DNA of 25,194 nucleotides, taken from NCBI GenBank assembly GCA_964462945.1, contig CAYWZW010000075.1, positions 1 through 25,194 of the forward strand, in the 5' to 3' direction. Positions 22,074 through 25,194 of this stretch are shown here, one piece after another. The DNA comes from GCA-020343675 sp964462945 (GTDB lineage: Bacteria > Planctomycetota > Phycisphaerae > Sedimentisphaerales > Anaerobacaceae). Under the pieces are notes generated by a model. It saw only the letters and a list, made by a program, of their open reading frames with translations. It had not been told where the DNA came from and made no database searches. Position 1 is the stretch's first letter; every line of letters starts with the position of its first letter. Made by a program: the position numbers and the translations under genes.

Positions 22074-25000
22074 ATGTATAGATTCTTGCGACTGGTATCG
22101 CTTGGCATGTTATCATTGCTGTGCCCGGCCGGTTCGGCACGGGCGGCTTGTCCGCCGGCCGATCTGAATGCCGACTGCCGCGTTGACCTGCTGGACCTTC
22201 AGATTCTTGCCGGTCAGTGGCTGTATCTTCCCGAGAGTACCGCGGACCTCAGCGCGCGTGACGGCGTGAATCTCGCCGACTTCGCCTTGTTTGCCGAACA
22301 GTATCTGGAGGAGGGGATCCCGCTGGTCATCAACGAGCTCATGGCGGCCAACAGCAGCGTCGCCCGCGACCCCCAGGGACAATATGACGACTGGATCGAG
22401 ATCCACAATTACGGCGCCGGCGTCACCAACGTCGGCGGCATGTACCTGACGGACGATTTGTCCATCCCCACCAAGTGGCGGATTCCGGACAACAATCCGG
22501 CGGCAACCATCATCGGGCCGGGCCGCTATCTGGTGATATGGGCCGACGGCGACATCACCGACGCCGGACTGCACGCCGGTTTCAAGCTCGACGCCGACGG
22601 CGAGCAGCTCGCGCTGTTCGACAAAGATGGAATGACTCTGATTCACAGTGCCGCTTTCCCCGACCAGACCGCCGACATTTCCTTCGGGTGCTTCCCGGAT
22701 GCCAGTGATAATTGGCGGTTTTTTCCCGTTCCTACGCCGGGCGCGGCCAACAATGACGCGTATCTCGGCGAGGTCGAGGCCGTGCAGCTCAGCCGCGAGC
22801 GGGGTTTTTACGAGGCGCCGTTTTCCGTCACGCTCGCCACGCAGACCAAAGACGCCGCCATTTACTACACGCTCGACGGAAGTGAGCCGTACGATCTGGC
22901 CCGCGGCGGGCGGTTCCCGGCGGGTTACGTCTATACCGGGCCGATTTCCATCAGCCAGACAACCTGCCTGCGGGCCAAGGCCATCAAAACGGGCTGGAAG
23001 CCCTCGGACGTCGAGACCCAAACCTACATCTTTCTGAATGACGTCGTTCGCCAATCGACCAGCCCGCCCGGCTTCCCCGGCTCATGGGGCGGCCAATCCG
23101 CCGACTACCAAATGGACCCGGACATCGTCAACGACTCCCGGAACAGGAGCACGATCAGAGACGACCTCAAGTCGCTTGCGACAATGTCACTGGTGATGAA
23201 AAAGGACGACCTTTTTGACGCCGGCCAGGGCATCTACGCCAATTGGAGCAGCGAGGGTGTCCGATGGGAACGGCCTGCATCAATCGAGCTGATCCATCCG
23301 GACGGCTCCAAAGGATTCCAGGCGGATTGCGGCGTTCGCATCTACGGCGGCGTCGGACGGCGGGAAAAGAAGAAATCGTTCCGCCTGCTGTTCAAGGGCA
23401 TCTACGGGCCTTCGAAGCTGCGATACCCGCTGTTCGGCGACGATGCCGCCGAGGATTTCGATACGATTATTCTGCGTTCCAACTTCAACGACGGCTATCC
23501 GTTCGGAAAAGAGGTGGCCCAGTTCATCCGTGACGAGTTCTGCCGCCGGCTCCAGTTGGCGCTGGGCGATCCGTCGGCGCACGGAGATTTCGTCCATCTG
23601 TATGTGAACGGCCTGTACTGGGGTCTCTACAATCCCACGGAACGGCCCGACGCCTCTTTCGCCGCATCGTACCTTGGGGGTGACAGCGGCGACTGGGACG
23701 CCTACAACTCCGGGTCCCCGACGGGCGACAGCACCTCGGCTTCGTGGAGCACGTTCCAAAATGCGATGCGCTCAGGGATTGAAACGAACGATGGTTTCCA
23801 GCGCTTCCAGGGGAACAATCCCGATGGGACGCGAAACCCGGCATACACAAAGTATCTCGACGCCGAAAGCTACATCGACTACATGCTCCTGAACATCTTC
23901 GTGGGCAACACGGACTGGCCCGGCCACAACTGGTACGGGGCGATGAATCACCTCAACAGCACCGGCTTCCAGTTCTTCTCGTGGGACGCCGAGTGGGTCA
24001 TTTGGCTCGTCGTCGGGCACGGCCTGGACTCCGACCTTTACGAGGACGTTACGAACAAGAGCAACAGTCTCTGTGAAGCCTACTCGCGGCTCCGCAATAA
24101 CGCCGACTTTCGCCTAATGTTTGGCGACCGCGTGCACCGGGCCTTCTTCAATCAAGGGCCTTTATATGTGGAGCCCGGCAATTCGCAGTGGAATCCGGCC
24201 CGGCCGGAGAGCAACCAGCCCGCCGCCCTGTATGCCGAGCTGGCCGATTCCATCGAGCGCGCGATGGTCGCCGAGTCCGCGCGCTGGGGGGACGTAGATG
24301 GGGGCAGTCCGCGTACCATTGAAGACTGGCGGACCGAGCGGGACCGGATACTGAACACGTACATGGTCCAGCGGCCCTCGATTGTCCTTGGCCAGTTGCG
24401 GAATATCGGCCTTTATCCTAATGTCGAGGCACCGGCCTTTTTCGTCAACAGCGCCCCGCGGCATGGCGGGCTTATCTCGAAAAACGACCGGCTCTCCATG
24501 ACCGCCCCGGCCGGCACGATATGGTACACGCTCGACGGCTCCGACCCATACCTCTCAAGCGCCGCCCAACAAGGCAGCACGGCAGGGACCACCCTCGTCG
24601 CCGAGAACGCCGACAAGCGAGTGCTCGTGCCGGTCCGCGCGGTCAGCGACAATTGGAAAGCCATCAGAGGCTTTGACGACTCGGCCTGGCTAAAGTGCAC
24701 CGGCTCGCCCGGCGGCGTCGGGTACGAAAAAAGCTCAGGCTATGAGCAATTCATTACCCTCGACGTCGCAAGCCAGATGTACGGCAAGAATACCACCTGC
24801 TATATCCGGATTCCCTTTACCTTCAGCGGCAGCCAAAGTGACTTCGACGTTTTGACGCTGAACATTCGATACGACGATGGCTTTATCGCCTATCTCAACG
24901 GCCTCGAGGTGGCCCGGCGCAATTTCAACGGAACGCCGAGCTGGAACTCCAGCGCCGCCACCAACCAGTCCGACACGGCCGCCGTTCAGTTGGAAAGTAT

Positions 25001-25194
25001 CGACGTCTCCGCCGCACTCAGTAACCTAAAGCCGGGCAGCAGTTTACTGGCCATTCATGGTCTGAATGTTTCCACGACCAGCTCGGACTTTCTGATTTCC
25101 GCCGAGCTGGTGGCCGGCAAGGGCAACTCCTCCGGCGCCGGCGGCGTCTCTCCAAATGCGATCCGGTATGTCAGCCCGATTCTGCTACCCCATA
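22074..25194 (+). CDS. CotH-kinase family surface protein with dockerin-like and lamin-tail domains (3' end outside window)
   Basis: Open from the ATG at 22074 to the right edge (1040 codons). The signal peptide ends near 24 (GSARA). A dockerin-like segment (29-75) has a good first calcium site D30-N32-D34-D38-D41 and a shifted second one (ARDGVNLADF). A lamin-tail domain follows (84-225: INELMAANSS, DDWIEIHN, YLVIWADGD), then a chitobiase-like beta domain (246-320, IYYTLDGSEPYD). The CotH kinase-like domain (about 395-780) contains KKSFRLLFKG, DTIILRSNF, VHLYVNGLYWGLYN, GNTDWPGHNW and WDAEW, which hold the expected acidic catalytic residues. A second chitobiase-like unit (about 798-858) and a jelly-roll (RYDDGFIAYLNGLEVAR) follow. 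CotH proteins phosphorylate spore-coat or surface proteins; the target here is unknown. No clear Shine-Dalgarno was found. Confidence 0.88.
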   Translation, partial: MYRFLRLVSLGMLSLLCPAGSARAACPPADLNADCRVDLLDLQILAGQWLYLPESTADLSARDGVNLADFALFAEQYLEEGIPLVINELMAANSSVARDPQGQYDDWIEIHNYGAGVTNVGGMYLTDDLSIPTKWRIPDNNPAATIIGPGRYLVIWADGDITDAGLHAGFKLDADGEQLALFDKDGMTLIHSAAFPDQTADISFGCFPDASDNWRFFPVPTPGAANNDAYLGEVEAVQLSRERGFYEAPFSVTLATQTKDAAIYYTLDGSEPYDLARGGRFPAGYVYTGPISISQTTCLRAKAIKTGWKPSDVETQTYIFLNDVVRQSTSPPGFPGSWGGQSADYQMDPDIVNDSRNRSTIRDDLKSLATMSLVMKKDDLFDAGQGIYANWSSEGVRWERPASIELIHPDGSKGFQADCGVRIYGGVGRREKKKSFRLLFKGIYGPSKLRYPLFGDDAAEDFDTIILRSNFNDGYPFGKEVAQFIRDEFCRRLQLALGDPSAHGDFVHLYVNGLYWGLYNPTERPDASFAASYLGGDSGDWDAYNSGSPTGDSTSASWSTFQNAMRSGIETNDGFQRFQGNNPDGTRNPAYTKYLDAESYIDYMLLNIFVGNTDWPGHNWYGAMNHLNSTGFQFFSWDAEWVIWLVVGHGLDSDLYEDVTNKSNSLCEAYSRLRNNADFRLMFGDRVHRAFFNQGPLYVEPGNSQWNPARPESNQPAALYAELADSIERAMVAESARWGDVDGGSPRTIEDWRTERDRILNTYMVQRPSIVLGQLRNIGLYPNVEAPAFFVNSAPRHGGLISKNDRLSMTAPAGTIWYTLDGSDPYLSSAAQQGSTAGTTLVAENADKRVLVPVRAVSDNWKAIRGFDDSAWLKCTGSPGGVGYEKSSGYEQFITLDVASQMYGKNTTCYIRIPFTFSGSQSDFDVLTLNIRYDDGFIAYLNGLEVARRNFNGTPSWNSSAATNQSDTAAVQLESIDVSAALSNLKPGSSLLAIHGLNVSTTSSDFLISAELVAGKGNSSGAGGVSPNAIRYVSPILLPH

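Noticed and set aside
22113..23054. 313-codon minus-strand frame antisense to CotH
   Set aside because: Shadow of the lamin-tail/chitobiase coding region; no supporting signals.

Overview
The window looks like a piece of a Planctomycetota chromosome, most likely a Phycisphaerae/Sedimentisphaerales-type lineage. The evidence is the gene content and protein style rather than any marker gene. There is a Tat-exported sulfatase with a CCPTR active site and a Tat-exported aldo/keto-reductase-like protein. There is also a WPGFRGPSRQG-type PQQ-like propeller, a CotH-kinase protein with a dockerin-like segment, and secreted proteins built from repeats ending in YYWRIDEV. GC content is high throughout except around 480-1172. 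No tRNA, rRNA, CRISPR array or transposase gene was seen.

Layout. 1-1172 (minus) is the 5' part of a secreted multi-domain protein that runs off the left edge. 1566-5166 (minus) holds a CIA30-MsrB-MsrA fusion, a tetraheme cytochrome c lipoprotein and a Tat-dependent aldo/keto-reductase-like protein that has lost most of its catalytic tetrad. 5470-12015 (plus) is a five-gene operon for extracytoplasmic carbohydrate processing: PQQ-like propeller, DUF5060/DUF4038 apiosidase-like glycosidase, ChbG/YdjC-type deacetylase, FAD-dependent oxidoreductase, and a shortened BNR_4 protein. 12042-13948 (minus) is a housekeeping-like cluster: SAM hydroxide adenosyltransferase, DEDDy exonuclease, and a HAD phosphatase broken by a one-base frameshift. 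14190-16847 (minus) is a large membrane/HEAT protein, divergent from the sulfatase at 17113-18777. 19132-21978 is a second secreted repeat protein, and 22074 to the right edge is a CotH-kinase protein without its 3' end.

How the parts fit. Nearly every protein outside 12042-13948 carries a signal peptide, Tat signal or membrane anchor, so the window is mainly devoted to the periplasm, envelope and surface. The glycosidase, deacetylase, oxidoreductase and sulfatase suggest breakdown of a decorated, possibly sulfated polysaccharide (inference). The cytochrome, AKR-like and Msr proteins suggest redox work in the same compartment.

Most worth a second look: (i) the two repeat-protein genes at opposite ends of the window share a promoter layout (TTGAC, same distance, ATCTGGTAwAAA) and leaders of about 245-250 nt; (ii) a 28-bp palindromic element occurs once inside the Msr reading frame, in frame, and once inverted in the adjacent intergenic region; (iii) the AKR-like protein looks like a pseudoenzyme and is paired with a tetraheme cytochrome; (iv) two palindromes lie between the divergent HEAT and sulfatase genes.
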